Shown piece after piece: positions 44,760 through 56,400 of a stretch of DNA of 64,000 nucleotides. A program made the position numbers and the translations under genes. The notes beneath the pieces are model-generated. The model was not told the origin of the DNA. It did not search any database and saw nothing but the letters and a program-made list of their open reading frames with translations. The number at the start of each line of letters is the position of its first letter. Position 1 is the stretch's first letter. The stretch covers positions 19,257,778-19,321,777 of the forward strand of contig RSEF01000005.1 of the NCBI GenBank assembly GCA_003993805.1. Reading direction: 5' to 3'. Source of the stretch: Himantopus leucocephalus. Lineage: Eukaryota > Chordata > Aves > Charadriiformes > Recurvirostridae.

Positions 44760-47337
44760 AGAGGTTAATAGCAAATGTTTATTTTCCTTTAATAAAGAGC
44801 AGGGTGCAACCATCCCGCTGTTAACGGAGTGACTTCGTATTCATTTACAAATTGTTCTCTCTGCTTCGTTTTAAATGTAAGACAACCTTATACAATGCAT
44901 TTCTCTAATTCCTTTCATCTCAAAGTGCTTTACAAAGTGACACTGGGGGAAGAAAAAAAAAATATCCCATGAACCAAAACATCTCCTACACAGAGAGATC
45001 ATCTCATTCCCAGCACTGCAGTGCAGCCACATCTGTCATGCAATGTAGCAGCTAATGGCACAGGATGACACGGAGAGATCAAAAGGTCGGGGGGCACAGA
45101 TACAAGGAGAAACTGCCAGGGATAGAATTTACCTGAGCTGAAATCTGCAGCTGGGAACAGACATTTCTATGTTCTCCTCTGGAAAAGCTGATGTCAAATT
45201 GCCACAAGTCTGCAGATGTGGGTTTATCGCTAGCTCAAGACCCAGCCAGACTCTTACCCAAAGATGTATTTTCCAGGCTTTTACTCCACATTTGAAACAC
45301 ATTCCTTTGGTGAAGAGTAGCAGACGCACACGCTCATCTAGCCAGGGTGAGCGGCACGAGTCGGGGCACTCAGCTGTGGGAAGCAAAAGCAGAACTGGGG
45401 CATTAACAACTCGTACCTGCAGGTCAGCCCGTTCTGAGCTGAAGGAGCTGGATTCAAAGCTAGTACGTATTGTCAGGAACGTGTTCTCCCAGCTCTGGGG
45501 ACGACAACTCATGTTTCACAGAGCTACTAACCCTTGGCAAACAATGCCCTATGCCAGTATAGCTATAAGGAAAGGAGTCCCCTGAGGAGCAACTCAGCAG
45601 CAACGCTGTGAGTGTGCTCAGTGACAGGAAAGCTTGTGCTCACGGGGTCTTCTACAGGACGGTTTTCTCAGATCTGCTGTGATGCTGTCCTTGTATTAGG
45701 TTCCAGCCCAAACTTTTGCCTTCTGTCCCTGTCCCTCCCCCGGACAAAAACACAGCAGCTCAGTTAGTTTTCTTCCACTGATGATACAGAGTTCCTGCTG
45801 TAGCATCTCCCGGGAGGGGATGAAACTTTCATGGGGCTGAGGATGGTGATCTGGTTCCGGGCACCGACTTGCTAAGATGGGAGTTCCCGTGATGGCAGAG
45901 AGACAGGGTGATGTGCCAGTCGAGAGAGCAGAAATGCCACAGGAGATAAAAAACCCAGGGTGGGTGGTGGCTGAGCTGATTCCACAGTCACTGAAAAAAA
46001 GGCTAAATTGGCTACAAAACACTGTCATGGCTTTTGCAGTTCTGTACAGACAAGCCCAGGCCTGAGCTCAAGCTATAGTGGGCCTCCGTGTTCCAACAGC
46101 TTTAGCCGCATCCTTCCCAGCACATTTTGAAGCATACAGGAACTTCGGCTGCAGCCCTCACACATGCACAGAAAGACACCTCAGATTTTCTTACTGGGGA
46201 TGGCAGTCCAGGAGAAGCCGGGTTTCCCAGTGGACATGCATCTCTAGGTCTGATGTAATACTGGGGAGGAAGTCTCAGGGCCTCAAGACTGTGCCCAGCC
46301 TGGGCATGCTCCTTCTGGAGACATAAAGAATCCAGCCTGGGAGCACGGTTTCTATCTAAACAGTGGGAACAGTCCTGCCCAAAGCTCCCTCAGAGCAGGA
46401 ACAGCTCAAAGGCATGTTTGTGGGTGAGGTCTGTACCTAAGAGCATCACGGGTGACTTCCACACCAAGGAGTGTCACAGGGCACTGCCCATCAAGGTCCA
46501 CATCTGCCTGTGACAACGGCAGCAGATTCTCTAGAGCAGGAGAAAACATCCTGCAGAGTGCAGCCAAGCCGGGGCCAGCTGCGAGTTACACAATTTCCCT
46601 GCTCGCTTTCTTCTGCCGAAGGTCCCAGGTGCACAGCTCCGGCTGTTCCCCCAACCAGCATCACCCAGTGCCAAATCGCAAGCTAAAAACAGAAACAAAT
46701 CCCTCTTTGTGACTCAGTTGGCAGAAAGCTTCTCTTGCAGGCTCCTTTAAAAGGAACAAGGAAGAACTTGGAAACAGGCTGTTCATGGCTCTCCATAAGA
46801 TTATTGTGTGCTGCTGGCATTTAGGGGAGTAAGTGGTCAGCAGGACCTAGGTGTACGGCTGGGAACAGCACCCTCCACCCCAAAAAAATGAGTGGAACAG
46901 ATGGACAGACAACCAGCATCTGTCCCGAAAGACTTGCTTACAAAGAAGGTCCAGGACTCCTGCCTTGCACAGGACTGGCCTCAGACTATGCCAAAGCAGA
47001 CTGCATATAAAAACAAAAGTTTTTTTTAAAAAAATGGATATACACTGCATATAGGAGACTCCATAGAGGACAGACTGTAGACGGCCACCCCAAAGCAGCC
47101 GGGGCCAGCCCAGCTCCGAGGGGGTAGCTCGGCAGCTGCATTCCAGTCACAGTTGGAGAAGCGGGACAGCTGAAGGTGGAACTTGTGCTTCTTGCTCCTT
47201 GATCAGCTTCAGGCAGAGGGAGGATAGGGAGGGAGTAAGGCCCATTGCAGGAGAGGCACTGCATTCCTCTGTTTGGCGGACTGCGTTTGACAAGCCGTTC
47301 CTACAGCAGCAGTTTCCTTCCATGCTCAGGCTTCTGC
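44760..47337 (-). other. RAB3IL1: Probable RAB3IL1 3' UTR
   Basis: The region follows the RAB3IL1 stop on the minus strand. It contains no TTTATT (minus-strand AATAAA) before 44778-44783. A length of about 2.6 kb is long for the gene, so an unrecognised variant signal closer to the stop is possible. Confidence 0.35.
44778..44793 (-). terminator. Candidate RAB3IL1 polyadenylation signals
   Basis: On the minus strand there is ATTAAA (44793-44788) followed by AATAAA (44783-44778), the first canonical hexamers after the stop codon. An AATAAA on the plus strand overlaps them, but no plus-strand gene is known to end here. Confidence 0.35.
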
Positions 47338-47420
47338 TTACATCTCACTGGGATAAAACCCAAGTTTGGCCAGAGACATTTCCCTCCGGAGCCGCATGAC
47401 CTCCCAGTACATCAGCTCCA
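47338..47420 (-). CDS. RAB3IL1: RAB3IL1 coding exon 10 (C-terminus)
   Basis: The exon has 83 coding nt, acceptor GCTTTGCAG. It completes a Val codon and encodes [20 protein letters not shown] then FYPSEM and TAA. The [10 protein letters not shown] end is typical of RAB3IL1 and RAB3IP. Confidence 0.95.
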
Positions 47421-50400
47421 CTGCAAAGCAAAACAGGTGTGGGGAAGAGAAGGAAAAAAAACACATCAAAAATCAGTAAGCAAGGCACAGGTGGACACCA
47501 CCTCATGTTATGCTGTGCTCTCAGTGCAGCCCAGCCAGGCTCATCCCCAAAGCGAGGGAAGCAGACACGCTGGAGGGTCCAGCAGGACAGGCCCATCAGG
47601 TCACCCCCTACCAGGTCCACCCCAAGGCAAAGCTCCCGACAAGCTGATGAGCAAGGAATAGGGGCATCTAATCCTCCCGCTCACGCCCTTTCTTTTGTCA
47701 TTAACTGTTTCTCAAAGACAGGGGGAGTTCAGGGTACCCCAAGCTGGCCCCATTCCTGTCATGCTGAATAGGACTTCTTAATTCCTCCCGATGGCCCACA
47801 GAAGGCATCCCCACCGCAGCCAGCTCCCATCCCCTCTTACCATCCTGCCTCACCAAGCCCTGCTGGATATAGCGAATGTATGTGAAAAAGTTGCACACCG
47901 CTGTGATCTGAGGGAGAGAGGAAAAGAAAAAAAGAGAAAAAAAAAAGAGTCAGCTACAGAACGGCTTTGCCTGTCAAGGGGCTTGTGCAGCACCCAGCAG
48001 GAGAGCCCTTAGCGTTCAGCACCTGAGAAATTGTACCACGTACCACCAGATAAAAAGAGATAGGAAGAAAGCTCCTTAAAAAAAAAAATTAAAAAATATC
48101 TGGGCATCTGCAGTCCCATCCCAAGATACTACACTATCCATGAGACACACTGTGGAAGAACTCCAATCTACTGCAGCTTTGAGACGTAAGTAATCACTAC
48201 TTAATGTGGCAGCAAAGTCTGTGATCTTCCTTCAAAGAGCCCCATTGTCCAGCTGAATGAAAAATCTTTGGGGTTAAAGATTTGTGCAGAAAGCACGTGT
48301 GCAGGGAGGTAAAGGTGTTCACAACAGCGTACTTTGGTGCAAGGGACAAAAATTGGTCAACTTAAGTCCACGCATTAAACCAACTTTTGTCTCAGAAAGA
48401 GTCACATGTTGCAGGATCAGCTCTTCTGATATGCAACTCAGGAAAGCATAAACTTCTAAAATGCTCTGTTGCATCAGGGCCCCAACAGCAACATTAACAA
48501 ATCATTCACCTTCTCCCTTCCCTCCAAAGAAAGGACATCTTGTTCTCATAACCATTTGAGTCACTGATCTGTACCGGAACAGTAACAAGAGCCAGCATTT
48601 AAGGAGCAGAAAATTACTGTGTTTTACAAAGGAGAATTAAAAAATAATAATAAAGCAAAACAATCAAAGCCCTGTACTGAATCAAACCATGAAAAGTGAA
48701 CACACTGAAGACAGGTTGCCTGAAGGAACATAGGGCAGAGCACCAGAGCCTGAGGCAGGGCTGGAGGCACGCACCCTACTCATAGACCGAGAGCCAGCTC
48801 GACCTCAGGAACAAACTCAAGCCCCACAGGTCTCTGTCAGTCTGAGGGCTGACACAAGAGCTCCTCCATCTCAGGGCTTGGAACAATTTTGGAGGGTCGA
48901 GGCACCCTGGGAAGGCAGAATACTCACCCTGGCCCTGCAGGATGGTGAAATGTAGTAGTAATTCCCAGAATCCCCAAGCATGATGCGGTGCTTGCAGGTC
49001 CTGGGGAGGCCACTCAGAGCACATTTCCTGCAGAGAAAGAAAAAAACACTTCAGCAATCTAGTAGCACAGCAATTCAACAACCTCAAGGCTACATCTAAG
49101 GGACGGAAGTAGGAGCTCAGAAGCCAGATGCTGTGTCAGTTCAGCATGAAGACGACAAAAACCTCAGCTGCTATGAGCCTTTTGCTCTTTGAAAGATTTC
49201 ATAAACGGCAAGTTTAGAAGACCTTAGGCTAAATATCTGAAACCATGAATTGTTCCATGCCCAAACAAACCAAGGCTGTACCCTTTCCCTGGCAGACAGT
49301 CTGAGACAAAACCACAGAAAATATTAAAGAGGTGAGGCTGGAGCAGAGTATAACAAATGTCATCTGGTCTCTGCACGTCTCCTCCATGTTCCAGGCAAGG
49401 CTTTTGCTGAAGGAGTTCTGCTGAGGTGTATCAGCTTTCCTGACGCGATGCAAACACCCTGGCTGGGGACCAAACCTGGTCTCAAAACAGGTAAATCCAG
49501 CATTCAAGCAGAATTTGCTCACGCTGAGAACTCAAAACAAGCCACGCTGCAGCATTTATGCTAGGCTCCTATTAATCAATTTGGGCCTGATTTGAAGCTA
49601 CTCTAATTGAAGCCACATGGAGTGACTTTGTACTGACTTCAGCAGGCTTTGGATAAGACTTGCAGTTCCTAAGATCAAGCCAATCTCTTCTTGTGCAGAC
49701 AGGGAAGAAGCCTGGCTTCACAATTCTTAGAGATTTCAGACCAAGTGAAGAAAATAGTCTTTTCAAGACAGCTCAGCTCCCAGGGAGACCACCAAAAGAT
49801 ACAATCAGGGAGGGTGCAGCATGCCTCTATTTTCTTCCATTATTTGGAAGACGAATGGTTCCCAGCACTAGCCAGTTGCCCTTCCTTCATCACCACTTAA
49901 AGCAGAGTTTTCTGCTGCGTAGTCATCACCACGTTCCCCGGAGACTTAGCGCCTGCGTGGTGGGAAGAGGGACATCACTCCCCAGCTGCAAAAAGTTGCT
50001 CTGTGGGCCATGGAAGATGACAACAGACAGGAGCAGATGTTTCAGAGAGCTTCTGAGCATGTCTCTGTGCTTCCTTTCCTCTGCTATCAAGGCAAATATT
50101 AGCTAAGAGTGGAAGCAATGCGCTGTAAGTGTTTCGATGCCATGAGAAGTAATCACTGCCCAAATATTAACACAACTTACAGGGATCAAATCCTCAAGAA
50201 GGTGCAGGATGACCGACACCTTTGTAAACAAGATACCTTTAAGAGGTCCTAAATTTGAGTATTCCAGCACACTGGAAAAAAGAGACTCCTGCTGGTCACT
50301 CTTGGCTTGGTTGATACTTGGTGTAACCCCAGCTATCGCAACTGTAGCTAGAAGTAACCTAAACCACAGCATTTGGACACCTGCCCTTCAGCACTCTGCA

Positions 50401-53400
50401 GACACCTCAGGGCACTTTCCCAGACATGCCATCATGAAAGCCAGTTGTGCTCAGTGCCTCCTGGCCAGCATTTTGCTCTGACGCTATATAGGCAATGTCA
50501 CATAGTGGCCAACTCAGTCCCTGCCTGACTCCTCAAACTGCTGCACTGAGGTCTGTACAGTAGGGTACAAACAAGTAGGTCTGGTAGGTTCCAGCTTGGC
50601 CAGGGATCCCAGCTTTCTCCTTTCTGGTCCACAGCATGTGAAAAGCTGCCATAAAAATCAGTGGTTTGCATCTGGGAAGCAAAGGGGAACAAATTCCTTT
50701 TGGGTACTTTATTGTCAATAGCAAGATTCCTTACCATCCTGTCTGTGTGGAAATTAAACATGGTTAAAAAGTTAGCTTAGTTCAGCTCTAGCCTCAAAGC
50801 TGCTAAATTGCACGAAGTTAGTAACTTGTTAATGGATTAGAAATCTTTCATCACTAACTAAAAAATAAATACTTCACTTACGTTACAATTTGTGACCGGA
50901 ACCCGCTGTGAAGACACAAAAAAAAAAAAAAATCAAAAGGAAACCGATAAGGATAAACACAGGATGGGTTGTTCTTGGAACAGGCCTGACATACTCATGG
51001 AACAATTTGCCTAGAGATGACAGCAAACACAGAAGAGAGTGCTAGGAAACCTGCATGTGAGCAGCGTTTGCTGTTACATGAACACCTTTGAAGGTGCTCT
51101 GCTTGAAGGTCAGGGAGGGAAGAACAAAGAGAGAGAGCCCTGACTGAACTGAAATTCAATAGTTGAATAAAATCCCCTATCTTCATCTGGAATATCACAT
51201 CACTTCTGCTAGTGCTCTTCTTCTTTGAGGCAATCTCAAGGCATCTGTCACATCAGATACAGTCACACAAACTCTGGAGCAGCCATAGCCCCAATTCTGA
51301 CAGTAGGATGACAGCATCAGGTGGGGAAGATGATATGCAGCAAGAGGAGATCTCTTCTGACCTTGGCTTAAACTCACCCGATGCACCAGCAAGGTCAGGA
51401 GTGCGAGGTGAGCTCAAACCTCACAAGATGCAAGAAGATGAGATAACGCAGCTCTGACTTAATCCTTTCACCCTAGGTTATGCACAAACACACCTTCAAA
51501 GAACGTTAAACAAGTTGCTGCCTTAAGGGGAAAAAAAACCCAAACAAACCTCTTCCAAGCCAAGGGCACTAACACATCACTAGGTTATCCCCCAAAGAGT
51601 CGACTACAGCACATCAGCTGAGCTGAGCTATTTCCCCTTCCCATGTAAAGAGCTGAGCTGAACTACCAATGGTCATAGCCTAGGAGAACACTCCGCTGAG
51701 TCCTTTGAACTGTTCAACTCCACCGACTGAGCCAAACTCCACTAGACGGTACAAAAAGACCAGTAGAAAGGAGAGGACAAGAAAGCATAAGCACGGTTCC
51801 TTACTTTGGCCCGCCGCACTCTTCTCCTGACACCTTCACCACAGGCAGTGTCTGGGAAGCAACCGGCTCAATGGTGAGTGTATTCTGCTCCACAGCCACT
51901 CGCACCAGCTCCGACAGCTGCGGCAAAGAGAAATGAGTGCAGATATGAACGTGCAAAGGTCACCTCCACAAAGGTGCAACTTTGGTGCTGTCAGACTGCG
52001 TGGTTTTTGTGCTCCTCTTCCAGCACTCACCTCCTGCTTAGTGAAGTCCAGACAAGGTCCTACATCTTCTCGATAAATTCTGTCCAGGAAGGAGCAGGAT
52101 TTATCCAAAGTTGGAGATTCCTTCCAGGCCTGGAACTCAGCAAATAAAATGGAGTCGACCTGCAGCAAGTATCCAAGAGGAGAGGGAAGAGGGTGGAGCG
52201 ATAGATACCGTATCAGAAAGTATTGTTACTATGCAGGTAACCTAACTACGAAACATCTGCTTTGGCATCTAGAAAGGCTCAGACATCACCAAAGTGTCTG
52301 AGGGAAGGTGACTTGCTCCAAGGATCTTTCATCTCCCACCCATCAGCTGTTCTGTGCCAGACTGACACAGCCATACTGGGCTTATTCTGCCAGAAACCTG
52401 CAGGCACCTCTCTATCCCATCTTCCTCCAAGACAGGGCAGCACCTCTGCTGCAGGAAAGCCACCACACAATCACCGAACAGCCCAAGCGCCCACTCGGCC
52501 CATGGCAGGAAGAAGAGAGCAGCTGAATGGCAAAGCACAGTGGCCACAGCACCCAGGAGGCAGAACCCTTCTGTAAGGAAAGGATCGCTACAGAAAACAA
52601 TGTAATGGAAAAAGCTATTAATAACCAGCCACCAGCAGGGCTACATTCAGTGAGCCCAAGTATGAGCTCATGGGGTATGCCAGCCCTTTAAAGACCACTC
52701 CATGCTCAGAACTCTGGTGTCTGGGGAGTCGCAGAAGTAATGGGAACACTGGGCAGCCCCACAGGCTTGCAGAGGCAAGCTGAGTGTAGGAAAGGAGGTG
52801 TCTCAAAGGGAACTCAAAGAGTAGGAATGGATTTCCCCATTTTAATGTCCGCTCATTGCCTTTTACAGGTGGGCCTGCAAACATTATCACTCCTCAGCAG
52901 CAAGGGACCCAGGACAGAGCTTGCTCCCATCCCCTGAGCCAGCAGGAAGGTCGCTCCCTCCATCTCTGTCTGGTTGAAAATACTTCAGTCCTGAAGATTG
53001 TCTGGGCATTTAAACACCAGATGGATCATTAGCCAAACCACCAACCTGGCTGACAGGGCACATCCTTAAAAGGCCAGCAAATCCTGTTAAAGCTGCTGAA
53101 AGGAAAAAGAAAACCAAAGAAACCCTGCTGAGCAACACAAAGAACATGAGTGAACAAAGCTGAAAGAGGTCTGGGTTCCAGCACACTCGCTGTATGCTAT
53201 GGATACTGCTCACCTGCTACCAGGAACAGCTTCAGAGACACAAGATGGAAAAACAAATTGAGAAAAAAAAACAAACCAACAAAAAAAAATATGGAGGTTA
53301 GCATAAAAAGGAAGCTAGAACTGAAAGGCTGGAAGTGCGAGAGGCAGATGGGTCCCACCCCTCCCCAATTCTGTCCAGAAATGTTACCTGCCGCAAGGAT

Positions 53401-56400
53401 GAGGAAGCATCTGCCCCCAAGGCCTGCCAGCCTGGTTCATAGGTGATGTGGATAGCCTTCCCAGGGATGATACAAAGGAGCAGAGAGAGGAGAGCGGGTA
53501 ACCCAGACTTTGAGGGCAGAGGGAGAGACAGACAGCGAAGGAAAAGGTTTAGAGAGACAGGCAAGAAAGGGAGGTAAAAAACCTGAGACAAAACAGAAGA
53601 TACAAAGAAAGGCTCAAGTCCTCCCTTCCAGGGAACTAAGCATGCTGCTCAAGACATCACAGGGCCACAAGCCACAACCTTTTGACTTCAGCTTGAGGTG
53701 CAAAAAGGGAACAGAAATTCTGTCATTTTTAGGCTCAATTTAAGATGGGGCACGTTTTTTTCCATAGAGCACCAAGCATCAACTCTCCAAATGCCAGGTT
53801 CCCTTTTATCACCTTTCACATAGGCCACTAAGGAATCTGAGAGATGGAAACGAACAAGTTACCAAAAAAACCACCCCACACTTGAGATATAAAATTATTA
53901 GTCACTTTGGAAGCTGTAGCCCTGGGATTTTAAGCCCCAAGACATCTGCACCATGCGGAAGTTACTTAGACAAAGAAATGACAGAACGAAATCTTTAACA
54001 AGCAAGTCACTTACAAGAGCTAGCATTTCTCTACAGATTGTCAACATGAGCTTTGCCAAGACTGAGCCAAGAACAGAAAAGTGAACTACCCAGTAGGCAA
54101 AAGTTAGCTCTGCTTACTGTAGGCAGAGGGCAACTTTTACAGGGTAGTCGGTGGTTCATCAAACTGGGGTCTCAGTTTGGAGCTCCTCTGTGCTGACTGG
54201 AGGAATGTTTAGCATTGTGAGAGGTCACAGGACCTTAAAAAGATTAAAACCCTTTTCTTCCTGGCCCTCAAAGCAGCTTCTAGCTGACTGCATTTGACCC
54301 CAACTTCCAGCGTATCTGGACTGTTCCCTGCTTGTCCAAGAGAAACCAGTGCATCAGGCCTTCATAGTTATTGAACTGATTTTTTCCTTTGGCTTTCTTT
54401 CTGATATAGCCTTTGTTCCTCTCTGCCTGTGAACAGAGTTAAAGATCTTCATCTCTCATTGCTACTGCAGTCTCAGGACAATGGCTATTGCCAATGTTGC
54501 CTGAAGCATTTCATCCAAACTCTAGCAACAAGAGCACTGCGCAGAAGCTGACAAGGCACATTCACTGAATCCACTGCCAAAAGCAGAGGTTACCAGTGTT
54601 GCCAGCACAGTCCTGTTTGGTGAGAGTATGAATTTCACAAGTGGCCCTTCTGCACACGCTCTCACACAAGCCAAGTGACCAGGTGCCTCCATGTTCCCTC
54701 AACGATTTTTCATGACAGAGGCTGTAGCTCCCAAAAAATTCACTGGGGAGACATATTCCCCCACCTCATTCTCACTCATTTTCATTCTTCCTGACTAAGT
54801 GCCATAAGATGTGTCCTTTCTGCTCCCCAGGACAGCTGTGTACACATCTGGCTAGTGGAAAGTTCCCAGGTGAAAAGGTCCTGCTAGCAGAAAGAAGCGT
54901 TACTTACACCCATGGTCACAGGAGGTGGGGGACTATCAAAGGATCACCGAAGGGAATTAAACAGGGTTGGTTTGAAAGATAGTCACGAATGCTTTGTATG
55001 CTTCTCTGCCCAGTTCCTTCCAGTGAGGAGGGTATGAAATATAATTAATTAACTCTATGCTCTGCACAGAAGAGCAAGAACCGTGACATCTCCAAGAACA
55101 CAGGACAAGTGACAGAGGCTAGAAGTTGACGGAGGTGCCCTGGTGTTGAAGCCAAACTAGGTAGAGAGAAGAAACAACAGCAAATCACGCCACAGCAGGT
55201 AGTGGACTCATCTATCAAGATGCAGCAGAACAACTGGCTTCTGCTCAGCAACTCCTGACATATCCACTTTCAGCACTGGTAACTCCTGGATCTGTCCGTG
55301 CCCTCCAGGGATCCCTCAACTGCTTCCTCTAGCAGTTGTCCTGACGCAACCTTGAACGTGCTTCCCAGAAGGGTAAATCTCCACAAATGGAAACCCTCTG
55401 GAGCCTGCCTCAGCACAAATTTAGGGAACAAGCCAGATTACTGCACAGATGGCTTCTCCCAACACGGAAACCACAGAGCTCTCCAGGAAGCCCGAGTCAG
55501 AAGCCGCACAGCTCCGTGAGCACAGTGACAGCAGTGGCTCCAAGGCTGATGCAGTGAATGGCCCTCACCCACCTCTTTGCACTCATGACTGACTGGCTCT
55601 GGAGTCACATTCTGGCTGGCAGCTGAGACCATTGCGCTGCTGGTGCTCTTGTTTCGCCCATGGCCCTTCCTGAAGACAGCTTTAGAAGGGCTCTGGAGCT
55701 GAGGGTGCAGCTCCCGGTTTGGAGAGGAAGGTGTGGATGTGATCACCAGCGTCTTCAGAGCTGTTACCTCTGCCTGCAGCATGTCGATCTGAGGAGACAA
55801 GGCAAGAGTCAACAGCACCTTCGGCACCTGCCGAGCTCGAGCTTGCCACACCCCACCAAACACTAAAGGCACAGGGAACCAGCTACAAGCCCAGTCACAA
55901 AGCCTTCTCCCCATTCTCCCAAATGCCCACCATCACCCAGAATTTTAAACAGGACTAAACAGCAGCTATTCAGGAACCCATCCCTCTGCTCCTCAGTCTG
56001 GGCATATTTTGCTCCAGGCTCTTTTTAGACCCAATAACCCAGAAGAAATGTGTGTGTCTCCTCAAGAAGGAACCAGTTGAGCAGCCCTGTGATGCAGCCT
56101 TGTCAGGAAATTCCAACTCCCCAGCTCCCTGCTCTAATCATCCCCACAGCTGTGGCAATTAAACAGCATATCACTTCTCTGTGGTTCCTCTGGCATCCAT
56201 TTCTCAAAGGGGAGCTGGCTCAGAAGCAGACTGCGAGGATGCCTTTTCCCCCCCTCAGTGTTTGCTGGAGAAGGAACAGAGCAAATGCAGCATCTCAGAG
56301 AGAATGAGCTGCAGGCACTTTACTCTCCTCCAGCCAACAAACAGCACCATGGCCAAGCTGGGCAGGGATGGCACCAACCTAGCAGAGAGATCAAGTCACA

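Larger units (their letters stand above)
32564..47337. other. FADS2-RAB3IL1 interval
   Basis: The two convergent genes have stop codons 14.8 kb apart. The interval contains the FADS2 3' UTR, a duplicated block pair, 54-bp and 24-bp tandem repeats, a CA run, a pair of oppositely oriented CR1 fragments around a 100-N gap, and the probable RAB3IL1 3' UTR. I looked for FADS-type motifs (HPGG, HDFGH, HFQHH, QIEHH) on both strands in the open frames and saw none. Long GC-rich open frames at 42523-43035 and 43428-44030 have no recognisable product. Confidence 0.7.
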
